From contig JAFGLP010000109.1 in assembly GCA_016927965.1 (NCBI GenBank), forward strand, positions 1 through 9,837: DNA of 9,837 nt, read 5' to 3'. How positions within the stretch are numbered: the first letter of the stretch is position 1; each line of letters begins with the position of its first letter. This DNA is from Dehalococcoidia bacterium. Lineage in GTDB: Bacteria > Chloroflexota > Dehalococcoidia > GIF9 > UBA5629. A program made the position numbers and the translations under genes. Positions 1-5,858 of the stretch are shown piece by piece. Below the pieces are notes generated by a model, which ran no database searches, was not told the origin of the DNA, and was given only the letters and a program-made list of their open reading frames with translations.

Positions 1-349
1 ACATTCTCCACGCTGTTTTGTAGGTTACTCCAGTCCTACGTTGAAGTTCTTTGGCAGAATGACCACTTCGGGTTGTAGCCATCCAAAACATAGCCTCAAA
101 CCATGTCTTGAGTGGTGTAGAGGATTTACGAAATATAGTGTTAGCAAGTGGGCTAATCTGATGACCACAGTGGTCACATTCATAAACGGGGCGAGCCTTA
201 AACTTGTGATGCTTAGTAACCTTCTTGCAAACTGGGCATTCAATTCCATTCGGATATTGCTGATTTTTAAGCCACTCAAGGCAAGCATCGTTGTCTGGAA
301 ACATTGTGCCAAAATCTTTTACGGTAAACTGAAGCTGTTTAATTTTCAT
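1..349 (-). CDS. IS1595-family (ISXO2-like) transposase, N-terminal part, cut by window edge
   Basis: Reading leftward from the ATG at 349, the frame stays open for 116 codons to the window edge, so the gene is partial and its stop lies outside. The product begins MKIKQLQFTVKDFGTMFP. It then shows a zinc ribbon made of Cys38-x2-Cys41 and Cys58-x2-Cys61 (ECPVC and ECDHCGH), followed by PLANTIFRKSSTPLKTWFEA and a helix-turn-helix-like stretch around residues 97-115 (HSAKELQRRTGVTYKTAWRM). This order of N-terminal zinc ribbon and then HTH region matches the IS1595/ISXO2 transposases, which are usually near 300 residues. The DDE-type catalytic domain that should follow is not in the window. The start has only a weak AGAGAA ribosome site, but a good promoter lies just upstream. 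Family assignment is confident; whether the element is intact cannot be seen. Confidence 0.85.
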   Translation of the reverse strand, partial: MKIKQLQFTVKDFGTMFPDNDACLEWLKNQQYPNGIECPVCKKVTKHHKFKARPVYECDHCGHQISPLANTIFRKSSTPLKTWFEAMFWMATTRSGHSAKELQRRTGVTYKTAWRM

Positions 350-372
350 TTTCTCTATTCTCTTACACCTAA

Positions 373-401
373 AGTATATCATAAAAGATACACGATGTCA
401 G
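373..401 (-). promoter_or_regulatory. Sigma-70-type promoter of the transposase gene
   Basis: On the minus strand CTGACA (396-401) is followed after exactly 17 bases by TATACT (373-378). Both boxes are one base from consensus. The -10 box lies 23 bases upstream of the transposase ATG at 349, leaving a very short leader. Prediction from sequence only. Confidence 0.55.
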
Positions 402-443
402 GGGATAGTTACGAAATTTAATTACCTGAGTAATATTACAAAA

Positions 444-2717
444 TTAACGGGATGCAGCCAATTTTTGTTCAACCGCAGCGATGATTTGCCTAGTTTCATC
501 TATCATGTCAGGAGTTACGGAGATCGATGTGATACCCCAGCGAACGAGTTTTTCAGTAATCTCAGGATATACCGAAGGGGCCTGACCACAGATTGAGCAC
601 GTAATACCTTTTGCTATAGCGGTAGTGATAGCCTTTTCAATAGCTAGCATAACTGCTTCATTCCTTTCGTCAAACTGTGTTGCCAGCCTGGAATTGTCCC
701 TGTCAATGCCGAGTATCAACTGGGTAAGATCGTTGGACCCGATCGAGATTCCATCGATGCCGGCATCAATGAATTTGTCGATTAATAAAATATTGGAAGG
801 TACTTCAACCATCATCCACAGCTTAAACTTGGGGAACTTGTATAATCCCTCTGAAATAAGGATTTTTTTAATCTGTTCGACATCAGAAACAAACCGGACG
901 AAAGGTAACATTACATAAAGATTGTCGTATGCCTGGCATACGTTTTTAATGGCATCGAGCTCCATTCTGAAGACTTCTATTTCATGGGTGTATCGAGAAC
1001 AGCCCCGGTAGCCAATCATTGGATTTTCTTCCACCTCTTCGTATTTATAGCCGCCGGGCAGGTTTCTGTATTCATTCGTTTTAAAGTCGGTGGTGCGATA
1101 GACCACCGGCCGTGGATAGAAGGACTTGGTAAAAGTCGTCAAATTCCTGGTGAGTATGTCGATGAACTGGCTTGATTTCCCTTCATGTAGCATATAGCGT
1201 GGATGCCCCGGCATCTGGGTCATAATGAACTCTGCCCTGAGCAAACCGACACCGTCTACATCACGTGCGGCAATTTTTTTCGCCATCTCAGGTTCTGCAA
1301 GATTTACATAAAGACGGGTTTTGGTTTTAATACGCTTACCCGGTATAATTGTCGTTCTGGATTTCTTGGTAGCAATTGCCACCTTGCCCTTATATACATT
1401 GCCGTTGGATCCATCTACCGTGACTACATCGCCGTCCTTTAAGAGTTTGGTAGCGGACCCTGTGCCGACAATACATGGTATGCCCAGTTCCCTGCTTACT
1501 ATTGCAGCATGGGCGGTTCTGCCGCCCCTGTCCGTAATAATAGCGACAGCCCGCTTCATCGCCGGGACAAAGTCAGGGGTGGTCATCTCGGCTACCAGTA
1601 TGTCTCCGGGGGTGATTTTATCTATCTTGGAGGGGTCGGGGATAATTTTAACAATGCCGCTGGCAGCCCCGGGACTTGCGGCTACACCGCTTAATAATAT
1701 CTTTGCCTTAATTGAATCGACTGCTGAAGTATTAGCCGGTTGTTTTAAAGTCGTCACAGGCCTTGTCTGGACGATATACAGCTTGTTTCCTTCCAGGGCC
1801 CACTCGACGTCTTGAGGTGCTTTGTAATGCTCTTCCAGTTTCCTGCCTATTTTAGCCAGCCTGATGATATCCTTGTCTGACAATTTTTGTTTTTTCTGCT
1901 CAATTGAGGATAAGGGGATTTTAATATTGGGTTCCAGGTCTTTAACATCAGCTTTGTTATTACGGACCAGCTGCCATTCCTGTTCAACTACCTTTTTCTC
2001 AACGATGGTAAGACTGTCTTTACTTAATATATACTGGTCCGGTGTCAAATCGCCCGATACTATTGCTTCTCCCAGGCCAAAAATGCCTTCAATTAAAATC
2101 TTTGTTCTATCACTGGTTAATGGCTCGACTGTGAAAAGAACCCCGGCTGATTCCGACTGGATCATTCGTTGTACGGGCACGGCAATGCCGACCTGAAAAT
2201 GATCAAATCCCTGTTCATTTCTATAAAAGATTGCTCTCGATTCAAACAGCGAAGCCCAGCAACCCTGTACTGCTTTTACAACAGAATCTTCTCCCTGTAT
2301 ATTCAGGAATGTGCGTTGCTGACCGGCAAATGAGGCATCGGGGAGGTCTTCGGCTGTTGCTGAAGACCGGATAGCTACCAGGCCGCCGCCCAGTTTTTTA
2401 TAGGCAGCCTTTATTTCACTGATCATGTATTCCGGCATTACAGCCGTGGATATTTTATCCTTGATACGTGCTGATATGTCCTGGAGTTTCTTGCTGTCGT
2501 TGGCATCGAAGCCCTTGATAAGCTTCTTGATCTCTGCCATGAGCCTAGTCTCCTTGAGAAATTCAAAGTACGTATCAGATGTAACAATGAAGCCGGGAGG
2601 TACTGGTATGCCAGCATTTACCATTTCGCCCAGATTGGCGCCCTTGCCGCCGGCGATATTTATATCGCTTTTTGTAATATCTTCAAACCATGCTATCGTT
2701 TTGATGTTTTTTTTCAT
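444..2717 (-). CDS. ppsA: Phosphoenolpyruvate synthase (pyruvate, water dikinase)
   Basis: The 757-residue protein should convert pyruvate, ATP and water to phosphoenolpyruvate, AMP and phosphate, the entry step of gluconeogenesis from pyruvate, in the cytoplasm. The domain order is complete. An N-terminal ATP-grasp part has GGKGANLGEM (23-32) and RSSATAEDLPDASFAGQQ (117-134). The swivelling phosphohistidine domain has GGRTAHAAIVSREL with the phosphorylated His403. The C-terminal PEP/pyruvate barrel has GLLRAEF (491-497), NPMIGYRG (565-572), GSNDLTQ (660-666) and the catalytic Cys710 in CSICGQAPS. Length is slightly below the E. coli enzyme (about 790). Pyruvate phosphate dikinase is a related alternative, but it is longer (about 870-900). 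The ATG at 2717 is preceded by AAGGAGA (2721-2727), a strong ribosome site. An IS element sits just behind the stop, and no clear terminator is seen. Confidence 0.93.
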   Translation of the reverse strand: MKKNIKTIAWFEDITKSDINIAGGKGANLGEMVNAGIPVPPGFIVTSDTYFEFLKETRLMAEIKKLIKGFDANDSKKLQDISARIKDKISTAVMPEYMISEIKAAYKKLGGGLVAIRSSATAEDLPDASFAGQQRTFLNIQGEDSVVKAVQGCWASLFESRAIFYRNEQGFDHFQVGIAVPVQRMIQSESAGVLFTVEPLTSDRTKILIEGIFGLGEAIVSGDLTPDQYILSKDSLTIVEKKVVEQEWQLVRNNKADVKDLEPNIKIPLSSIEQKKQKLSDKDIIRLAKIGRKLEEHYKAPQDVEWALEGNKLYIVQTRPVTTLKQPANTSAVDSIKAKILLSGVAASPGAASGIVKIIPDPSKIDKITPGDILVAEMTTPDFVPAMKRAVAIITDRGGRTAHAAIVSRELGIPCIVGTGSATKLLKDGDVVTVDGSNGNVYKGKVAIATKKSRTTIIPGKRIKTKTRLYVNLAEPEMAKKIAARDVDGVGLLRAEFIMTQMPGHPRYMLHEGKSSQFIDILTRNLTTFTKSFYPRPVVYRTTDFKTNEYRNLPGGYKYEEVEENPMIGYRGCSRYTHEIEVFRMELDAIKNVCQAYDNLYVMLPFVRFVSDVEQIKKILISEGLYKFPKFKLWMMVEVPSNILLIDKFIDAGIDGISIGSNDLTQLILGIDRDNSRLATQFDERNEAVMLAIEKAITTAIAKGITCSICGQAPSVYPEITEKLVRWGITSISVTPDMIDETRQIIAAVEQKLAASR

Positions 2718-2758
2718 GGGTCTCCTTACAAAAATAATGTTTATAGTGAAACCGGTTA

Positions 2759-2767
2759 ATTATATCA
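2759..2767 (-). promoter_or_regulatory. Possible extended -10 promoter for pps
   Basis: The minus strand carries TGATATAAT, a perfect TATAAT (2759-2764) with the TG of an extended -10 element one base upstream, 41 bases before the pps ATG. No good -35 box lies at 16-19 bases. A 7-bp inverted repeat overlaps that position instead. The alternative is read-through from the ychF-like gene, whose stop is only 116 bp upstream of the pps start. Confidence 0.4.
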
Positions 2768-2784
2768 TCCATACAATTCTATTT

Positions 2785-2803
2785 TATAAAGGAGTACTTT
2801 ATA
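2785..2803. repeat. Short inverted repeat upstream of pps
   Basis: TATAAAG (2785-2791) and CTTTATA (2797-2803) are perfect inverted arms around GAGTA. The element lies where the -35 region of the putative pps promoter would be, so it could be an operator or activator site. It is short and AT-rich, so chance is a real possibility. Confidence 0.3.
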
Positions 2804-2833
2804 TGTAGTTGACGTTTGATTGACTAAATATTA

Positions 2834-3934
2834 CTAGACGTTAAACAGAAAGTTGATGATATCCCCATCATGTACGACGTAGGTTTTACCCTCTAATCTC
2901 AGCAGTCCGTGCTTACGGGCCTCGGCCATATTTCCGCTTTTAATAAAATCGTCATACCCGATGACCTCAGCGCGGATAAATCCTTTCTCTATATCTGTAT
3001 GAATTTTGCCCGCCGCTTTAAGTGCCGGTAAATTATTGCGGATAGTCCAGGCTTTTACTTCATCTTCTCCAACCGTAAAAAAAGATATCAATCCCAGCAA
3101 GGCGTAAGAATGCTTTATCACAGAATCGAAGGCAGGCTCCTTAAGTCCGATATCCTGGCGGAACTCATCTGCTTCCTGCTCATTCAGCTGAACCAACTCC
3201 ATCTCGAGTTTGCCGCACATGGAGATTAGCTCTGTTTGGGGCCTTAAGCATCTGGATTTTAGTTCTGATAGGACTTGCTCGTACGCGGTAAGTTGATTTT
3301 CACCGATATTAATAACGATTAGCATCGGCTTGGCGGTTAAAAACTGGTAATTACTCAATGATCTTAGTTCGTCCGCCGTCAGGTCCTGGAGCCGTATAGG
3401 CACGTTATTGTCAAGGGCTTGTTTAATGCGCAGCAATAGTTCCTGTTCTTTTACCGCAGCATCGCGCTCGGCCGACTTTCCCATTTTCAAGGTAGATTCA
3501 AGCCGGCTTAGTCTCTTCTCAATTATAACCAGATCGGAAAAAATCAGCTCCATATCCAGTGTCTCTATATCCCGTGCCGGGTCTATTTTGCCTTCGGTAT
3601 GAAGTATGTTTTCATCTTCAAAGGCCCTGATGACTTCCAGCAGAGCATCAGCGCTGCTGAGTGTATTCAGCAACTGCCCGCTTACGCCCTGCTCTTTGCC
3701 AAAGCTTTTTGACAATCCACCGATATCTATATATTTAATTTCCGCTGAAGTTGTTTTCTTGGGGTGGAAGATATCACTGAGCCTGTTAAGCCTTTCGTCC
3801 GGCACTTTGGCAATTGCGGGATGGAGGGTCAGTCCGGCCCCTGAACGTGATTTGGAGTCTGCTGTAAATTTAGTCAGAGCATTGAAAATAGTGCTTTTAC
3901 CGCTAGCGGGTAAACCAATTATACTTATTTCCAT
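2834..3934 (-). CDS. ychF: YchF/Obg-family GTPase (TGS/DUF933 domain), divergent P-loop subfamily
   Basis: The 366-residue protein has the YchF architecture: a P-loop GTPase/ATPase domain with a helical insertion and a C-terminal TGS-like domain. Visible motifs are the P-loop GLPASGKST (7-15), DIGGL (70-74, the DxxG motif with the hydrophobic residue typical of this group) and NIGE (209-212), the NxxE form of G4 linked to loosened guanine preference in YchF. The C-terminal stretch from about 277 (YALLGLISFFTVGEDEVKAW) to the end (GDIINFLFNV) is classic YchF. YchF proteins bind ribosomes and affect stress responses; the exact role here is inferred. The sequence between P-loop and DIGG does not show the YPFCTIEPN stretch of standard YchF, so this may be the YchF-like paralogue often named DUF933 protein. 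The ATG at 3934 has GAGG eight bases upstream and its own promoter. Confidence 0.85.
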   Translation of the reverse strand: MEISIIGLPASGKSTIFNALTKFTADSKSRSGAGLTLHPAIAKVPDERLNRLSDIFHPKKTTSAEIKYIDIGGLSKSFGKEQGVSGQLLNTLSSADALLEVIRAFEDENILHTEGKIDPARDIETLDMELIFSDLVIIEKRLSRLESTLKMGKSAERDAAVKEQELLLRIKQALDNNVPIRLQDLTADELRSLSNYQFLTAKPMLIVINIGENQLTAYEQVLSELKSRCLRPQTELISMCGKLEMELVQLNEQEADEFRQDIGLKEPAFDSVIKHSYALLGLISFFTVGEDEVKAWTIRNNLPALKAAGKIHTDIEKGFIRAEVIGYDDFIKSGNMAEARKHGLLRLEGKTYVVHDGDIINFLFNV

Positions 3935-3957
3935 ATGATTGCCTCGCTCGGATAGAA

Positions 3958-3986
3958 ACTATATGACAGCGAGATTGAAAATGCAA
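3958..3986 (-). promoter_or_regulatory. Promoter of the ychF-like gene
   Basis: On the minus strand TTGCAT (3981-3986) and TATAGT (3958-3963) are separated by exactly 17 bases. The -10 box ends 23 bases before the ATG at 3934. It is arranged divergently to the rpsF promoter about 50 bp away. Confidence 0.5.
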
Positions 3987-4013
3987 TTATTGGTATGATC
4001 AGGCTTGCGATTG

Positions 4014-4042
4014 TTGTTGCTGGAGTGCTCTTATGTTATAAT
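4014..4042 (+). promoter_or_regulatory. Extended -10 promoter of the rpsF-ileS gene array
   Basis: A perfect TATAAT (4037-4042) is preceded by the extended element TGT (4034-4036) and, after a 17-base spacer, by TTGTTG (4014-4019) as -35 box. Transcription would start near 4049, leaving a leader of about 25 bases before the rpsF start. This is the only convincing promoter for the ten-gene array in the window. Confidence 0.65.
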
Positions 4043-4073
4043 CAATAGAATTTTGTAGTCTGGAGGAATTATT

Positions 4074-4361
4074 GTGCCCAGTTATGAACTGGTTTTCATT
4101 TTAAATGCAAATCTATCAGAAGATGATTTTACCCTGGCGCTGGGTAAAATTAATGATCTTATAACCAAATTCGGCGGTACCATCGACGAAACTACACAAT
4201 GGGGAAAAAGGAAACTGGCCTACCCCATTAAGAAGCAGTCTGAAGGTAATTATGTGCTTGAGAAAGTGCAGCTAAAGCAAACGGCTTTAAAAGAAATTGA
4301 CAGCAGTTTGAAGCTTTCCGAAGATGTATTAAGATATTTGTTCATTCGTGCAAATAATTAA
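4074..4361 (+). CDS. rpsF: 30S ribosomal protein bS6
   Basis: The 95-residue product matches bS6 in length and pattern: an opening YELVFILNANLSEDD, the central QWGKRKLAYPIKKQSEGNYV and a C-terminal LKLSEDVLRYLFIRANN. bS6 binds the platform of the 30S subunit together with bS18, whose gene lies two genes downstream. The start is GTG at 4074, supported by TGGAGG at 4061-4066 with a seven-base gap. It is the first gene of the array, 32 bases behind the extended -10 promoter. The leader is too short to contain the known bS6:bS18-binding mRNA structure, so that autoregulation is not evident here. Confidence 0.95.
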   Translation: MPSYELVFILNANLSEDDFTLALGKINDLITKFGGTIDETTQWGKRKLAYPIKKQSEGNYVLEKVQLKQTALKEIDSSLKLSEDVLRYLFIRANN

Positions 4362-4366
4362 TTCCT

Positions 4367-4373
4367 GGAGGGG
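4367..4373 (+). promoter_or_regulatory. Ribosome binding site that fixes the ssb start
   Basis: GGAGGGG lies directly ahead of the sequence TTGATG. GGAGG to the ATG at 4377 leaves five bases, a workable gap, whereas the in-frame TTG at 4374 is only two bases away. The ATG is therefore the likelier start. Confidence 0.7.
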
Positions 4374-4376
4374 TTG

Positions 4377-4781
4377 ATGGCGAGTTTGAATAAGATCTTG
4401 TTAATCGGTAATGTTGGTGGTGATCCCGAGATGCGATTTACGCCCAATGGTGTGGCTGTAACTTCATTCACCATGGCGACTAATCGTAATATACCGCAGG
4501 CCGATGGAACTGTTAAAAAAGAAACCGAATGGTTTCGCGTAAGTGCATGGAGAAAGCTTGCGGAAACTTGCAACCAGTTCTTAACGAAAGGGAAGCTGGT
4601 TTATGTTGAAGGAACATTAAAAACCCGAACGTGGGATGGTAAGGATGGGCAGAAGCATTTCGGCCTGGATGTGACAGCAGAAAAAGTGCTGTTTATTGAC
4701 CGTCAGGGTGCTGCACCGCTGCCGCCTGAAGAATCCCATGTGGAAGAAGGCGATATCGAACCGGATGATATCCCCTTTTAG
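4377..4781 (+). CDS. ssb: Single-stranded DNA-binding protein SSB
   Basis: The protein, 134 residues from the ATG at 4377, has the OB-fold sequence of bacterial SSB: NKILLIGNVGGDPEMRFTPN (5-24), VTSFTMATNR (28-37), TEWFRVSAWRKLAE (50-63), GKLVYVEGTLKTRTW (72-86) and FGLDVTAEKVLFID (95-108). It protects single-stranded DNA during replication, recombination and repair. The C-terminal tip ends in DDIPF, the acidic tail that recruits partner proteins. The linker between OB fold and tip (about 110-126) is very short compared with SSBs of 170-180 residues. The gene sits between rpsF and rpsR, the classical context. An in-frame TTG at 4374 would add one residue but is too close to the ribosome site. 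Confidence 0.95.
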   Translation: MASLNKILLIGNVGGDPEMRFTPNGVAVTSFTMATNRNIPQADGTVKKETEWFRVSAWRKLAETCNQFLTKGKLVYVEGTLKTRTWDGKDGQKHFGLDVTAEKVLFIDRQGAAPLPPEESHVEEGDIEPDDIPF

Positions 4782-4795
4782 GTCCTTAATTGCAA

Positions 4796-4802
4796 AAGGA
4801 GG
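4796..4802 (+). promoter_or_regulatory. rpsR ribosome binding site with long spacing
   Basis: AAGGAGG is a near-perfect Shine-Dalgarno sequence, but 15 bases separate it from the rpsR ATG at 4818. The codon before that ATG is TAA in the same frame, so no upstream start can shorten the gap. Confidence 0.6.
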
Positions 4803-4817
4803 AATAATACAAAGTAA

Positions 4818-5105
4818 ATGGAAACCAACACAGTGCAGAGAAGGGAAAGGGGACGTAGATTTATTGTAAAGCCAAAGGTATGCATGTTTTGTGTAGACAA
4901 AACTGCGATCGATTACAAAAATGCATCCCTTTTACAGCGTTTTGTTTCTGACCGTGGTAAGATAGTAACGCGTCGGCGTACCGGTGTTTGCGCCAAACAC
5001 CAGCGAAGACTGGCTCAAGCTATTAAACGTGCGCGTTATCTAGCCATGCTGCCGGCTTCGCCCAATCATGTTTTTAATATCAGTGGCGCTGAGAGAAAAG
5101 CATAA
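4818..5105 (+). CDS. rpsR: 30S ribosomal protein bS18, zinc-binding (C+) form
   Basis: The 95-residue product carries the bS18 core: [39 protein letters not shown] and [22 protein letters not shown]. It pairs with bS6 on the 30S platform. The CxxC of VCMFC and the later CAKH provide the Cys/His set of the zinc-binding form, whereas many bacteria have a zinc-free form. There is a basic N-terminal extension ([12 protein letters not shown]) and a short C-terminal tail after the core. The gene for bL9 (rplI), which commonly follows rpsR, is absent here, and rpmH follows instead after 19 bases. The ATG at 4818 is the only possible start because TAA precedes it in frame. Confidence 0.95.
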   Translation: METNTVQRRERGRRFIVKPKVCMFCVDKTAIDYKNASLLQRFVSDRGKIVTRRRTGVCAKHQRRLAQAIKRARYLAMLPASPNHVFNISGAERKA

Positions 5106-5113
5106 TCAAATCT

Positions 5114-5117
5114 GGAG
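5114..5117 (+). promoter_or_regulatory. Ribosome binding site that fixes the rpmH TTG start
   Basis: GGAG (in CTGGAGAAT) lies seven bases before the TTG at 5125. This supports the TTG over the far upstream in-frame ATG at 5068, which lies inside rpsR and would add 19 residues absent from the family. Confidence 0.7.
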
Positions 5118-5124
5118 AATTGAA

Positions 5125-5268
5125 TTGCCCAAGAGGACTTATCAACCAAAAAAGAGAGCTAGGGTACGGAAACACGGTTTTCGTGCCAGGTCATCTACAC
5201 GCGGTGGCCGCGATGTTTTAAAAGCCCGGCGTGCCAAAGGGCGCTGGAAACTTACGGTAGTGTCGTAA
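5125..5268 (+). CDS. rpmH: 50S ribosomal protein bL34
   Basis: From the TTG at 5125 the product is 47 residues: (M)[18 protein letters not shown] followed by [28 protein letters not shown]. This is the strongly basic bL34 sequence, usually 44-47 residues, a protein of the large ribosomal subunit. The frame is open further upstream to an ATG at 5068, but those residues are out-of-frame rpsR sequence and do not belong to the family. The gene follows rpsR by 19 bases and its stop is six bases before the rnpA start, with both genes in the same reading frame. The neighbouring dnaA/oriC region found beside rpmH in many bacteria is not present. Confidence 0.95.
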   Translation: MPKRTYQPKKRARVRKHGFRARSSTRGGRDVLKARRAKGRWKLTVVS

Positions 5269-5274
5269 AATATT

Positions 5275-5613
5275 ATGGCCAAGCGATTGGCTTTAACCAG
5301 GAGAGCACAGTTTTTAGCAGTTTATGAATCGGGTAAGGCGTCAGCAGACAACTTTGTTGTTGTTAAGGCGATTCCCAATGGTCTGGATGTTACCAGAGTT
5401 GGCTTTTCCGTGACTAAAGGATTGGGGAAAGCCACTGTCAGAAACCGTATCAAAAGGCTGCTTAAGGAAAATGTGCGGGTATTTGGTATAACAAACGGAT
5501 GGGATATTGTATTTATTGCACGACGTAGTATAGTCAATGCTGATTATCATCAGTTGACGTTATCTCTGGTGAAATTATTGCGCCGTGCAGGTTTATTAGT
5601 AAGCGATGTTTGA
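5275..5613 (+). CDS. rnpA: Ribonuclease P protein component
   Basis: The 112-residue protein assists the RNase P RNA in removing 5' leaders from precursor tRNAs. Visible family features are [17 protein letters not shown] at the N terminus, [20 protein letters not shown] (42-61) containing the RNR signature (R56-N57-R58) of the RNA-binding helix, and [10 protein letters not shown] next to it. [17 protein letters not shown] (75-91) is the usual C-terminal part. No Shine-Dalgarno sequence lies near the ATG at 5275. The TAA of rpmH is two codons upstream in the same frame, suggesting translation by reinitiation after rpmH. The 3' end overlaps yidD by eight bases. Confidence 0.94.
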   Translation: MAKRLALTRRAQFLAVYESGKASADNFVVVKAIPNGLDVTRVGFSVTKGLGKATVRNRIKRLLKENVRVFGITNGWDIVFIARRSIVNADYHQLTLSLVKLLRRAGLLVSDV

Positions 5614-5818
5614 AAAGCTGGCTCTAAGTTCGATCAGGTTATATCAGCGGACTATTTCGCAGGTTACACCTCCTGCATGCCGTTTTACTCCTACCTGTTC
5701 CCAGTACGGGTATGATGCGATACAGAAATACGGTCTCTGGAAAGGAGGTTGGATGACCTTTCGGCGGATTTGCCGTTGCAATCCATGGACCCCCTGCTCA
5801 TATGACCCTGTACCTTAA
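5606..5818 (+). CDS. yidD: Membrane protein insertion efficiency factor YidD
   Basis: The 70-residue product shows the whole YidD pattern: [20 protein letters not shown] (10-29), [20 protein letters not shown] (30-49) and [18 protein letters not shown] (53-70). YidD is a small membrane-associated protein reported to help insertion of membrane proteins by YidC. Cysteines 25, 31, 56, 58 and 64 are visible; C25 and C31 sit in the family motif CRFTPTCS. The start ATG at 5606 lies inside the end of rnpA, with no clear ribosome site, so translation is probably coupled to rnpA. The usual next gene, yidC, is displaced here by the lipoprotein gene at 5859. Confidence 0.95.
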   Translation: MFEKLALSSIRLYQRTISQVTPPACRFTPTCSQYGYDAIQKYGLWKGGWMTFRRICRCNPWTPCSYDPVP

Positions 5819-5858
5819 ATATAATCGATGTATTATTGAATAATTAACGGAATAGTGA

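Larger units (their letters stand above)
1..412 (-). mobile_element. IS1595-family insertion sequence, one end
   Basis: The transposase start and its promoter place one end of an insertion sequence between about 401 and 443, directly behind the stop codon of pps at 444. The exact boundary is not determined. The sequence CGTAACTATCCCCTGACA (minus strand, about 396-413) is a plausible terminal region because it contains the -35 box of the transposase promoter, as is common in IS elements. The other end and any target duplication lie outside the window, so terminal inverted repeats could not be paired. Confidence 0.6.

Noticed and set aside
25..312. 95-codon minus-strand frame overlapping the transposase
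   Set aside because: It is in a different frame from the recognisable transposase and gives no family pattern; it is a shadow.
41..421. 126-codon open frame on the plus strand at the left edge
   Set aside because: It lies antisense to the transposase frame, which has a clear zinc ribbon. Its own translation resembles no family.
421..439. ATTAC-CTGA-GTAAT hairpin and the GTAATATTAC palindrome as a pps terminator
   Set aside because: The stem is only five AT-rich base pairs with no proper T-run behind it, too weak to call a terminator.
1321..1815. 164-codon open frame on the plus strand opposite pps
   Set aside because: It runs through the most conserved part of pps (His403 region) in antisense, has no ribosome site, and its hydrophobic translation is explained by the complementary codons.
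4043..4073. bS6:bS18 autoregulatory leader ahead of rpsF
   Set aside because: The predicted leader is about 25 bases, too short for the known structured element, and no matching hairpin is seen.
5068..5124. Longer rpmH form starting at ATG 5068
   Set aside because: The extra 19 residues overlap rpsR in another frame and are absent from bL34. The TTG at 5125 has a well-placed ribosome site.
5820..5825. TATAAT ahead of the lipoprotein gene as an internal promoter
   Set aside because: The hexamer is perfect, but there is no acceptable -35 box or extended -10, and the surrounding 41 bases are AT-rich. It remains possible but is not supported enough to list.
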